14,741 nucleotides of DNA from JAADIV01 sp964439085. GTDB taxonomy: Bacteria > Desulfobacterota > Desulfobulbia > Desulfobulbales > VMSU01. Where the stretch lies: contig CAYTNB010000053.1 in NCBI GenBank assembly GCA_964439085.1, forward strand, positions 1 to 14,741, given 5' to 3'. This document shows positions 14,688 through 14,741 of this stretch, one piece after another; the stretch's first letter is position 1; the number at the start of each line of letters is the position of its first letter. A program made the translations under genes and the position numbers. Below the pieces are notes generated by a model. That model was not told the DNA's origin. It worked only from the letters and a program-made list of their open reading frames with translations, and did not search any database.

Positions 14688-14741
14688 ACAAATTCTTATT
14701 AAGTTTTTCGGTAAAATGTGAACAGTCTAGCTGCCAAGCTT

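Noticed and set aside
14735..14741. Window ends on a HindIII site (AAGCTT), possible cloning junction
   Set aside because: A single hexamer at the edge is not evidence; no vector sequence is visible.

Overview
The window looks like a chromosomal segment from an anaerobic, nitrate-using Gram-negative bacterium. The likeliest group is Desulfobacterota/Deltaproteobacteria near the sulfate- and sulfur-cycling Desulfobulbales. This rests on gene content (Tat-exported NapA, an octaheme HAO-type cytochrome, a CcsA-type heme handling protein, a histidine kinase with a c-heme motif, a chemoreceptor with a CZB domain) and is an inference, since no database search was possible.

Layout. 1-205 is non-coding and carries a structured, repeat-related sequence. 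206-1834 (minus) is a chemoreceptor whose extracytoplasmic domain is a CZB-like zinc module. 1879-2094 is a MITE-like element, followed by 366 bp without a gene that contain one possible RNA structure. 2461-4866 (plus) is a two-component pair: a membrane kinase with a periplasmic CXXCH heme site, then an OmpR-type regulator. 4852-5058 is a 207-bp element bounded by perfect 27-bp inverted repeats; it overlaps the regulator's stop codon. 5059-5269 is the napA promoter region, with phased TTTAC repeats that could bind the regulator. 5270-7942 is napA-napD. A second MITE-like copy (7970-8213) separates these from an octaheme HAO-family cytochrome (8325-9815). A bidirectional terminator (9843-9901) divides this plus-strand block from a minus-strand block of recD2, a six-helix membrane protein and a CcsA/CcmF-type protein. 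Last come a small cysteine-pair protein (plus) and an odd tRNA-like gene (minus, class II shape, anticodon TAT).

Proposed joint function. NapA would reduce nitrate to nitrite in the periplasm, with NapD helping its maturation and export. The octaheme cytochrome is a candidate for the next step, nitrite to hydroxylamine or ammonium. The CcsA-like protein and its partner could serve heme attachment. The heme-bearing kinase and its regulator are well placed to tune nap/hao expression to redox state or N-oxides. No NapB, NapC, NapG/H, NrfA or CcsB/ResB is encoded here, so electron supply and the rest of heme attachment must come from elsewhere.

The strongest novelty candidates are the c-heme kinase beside nap, the NapA plus HAO-type pathway, a family of intergenic elements sharing a TAAGYGTAGACT core, and the class II-shaped tRNA with an isoleucine anticodon.
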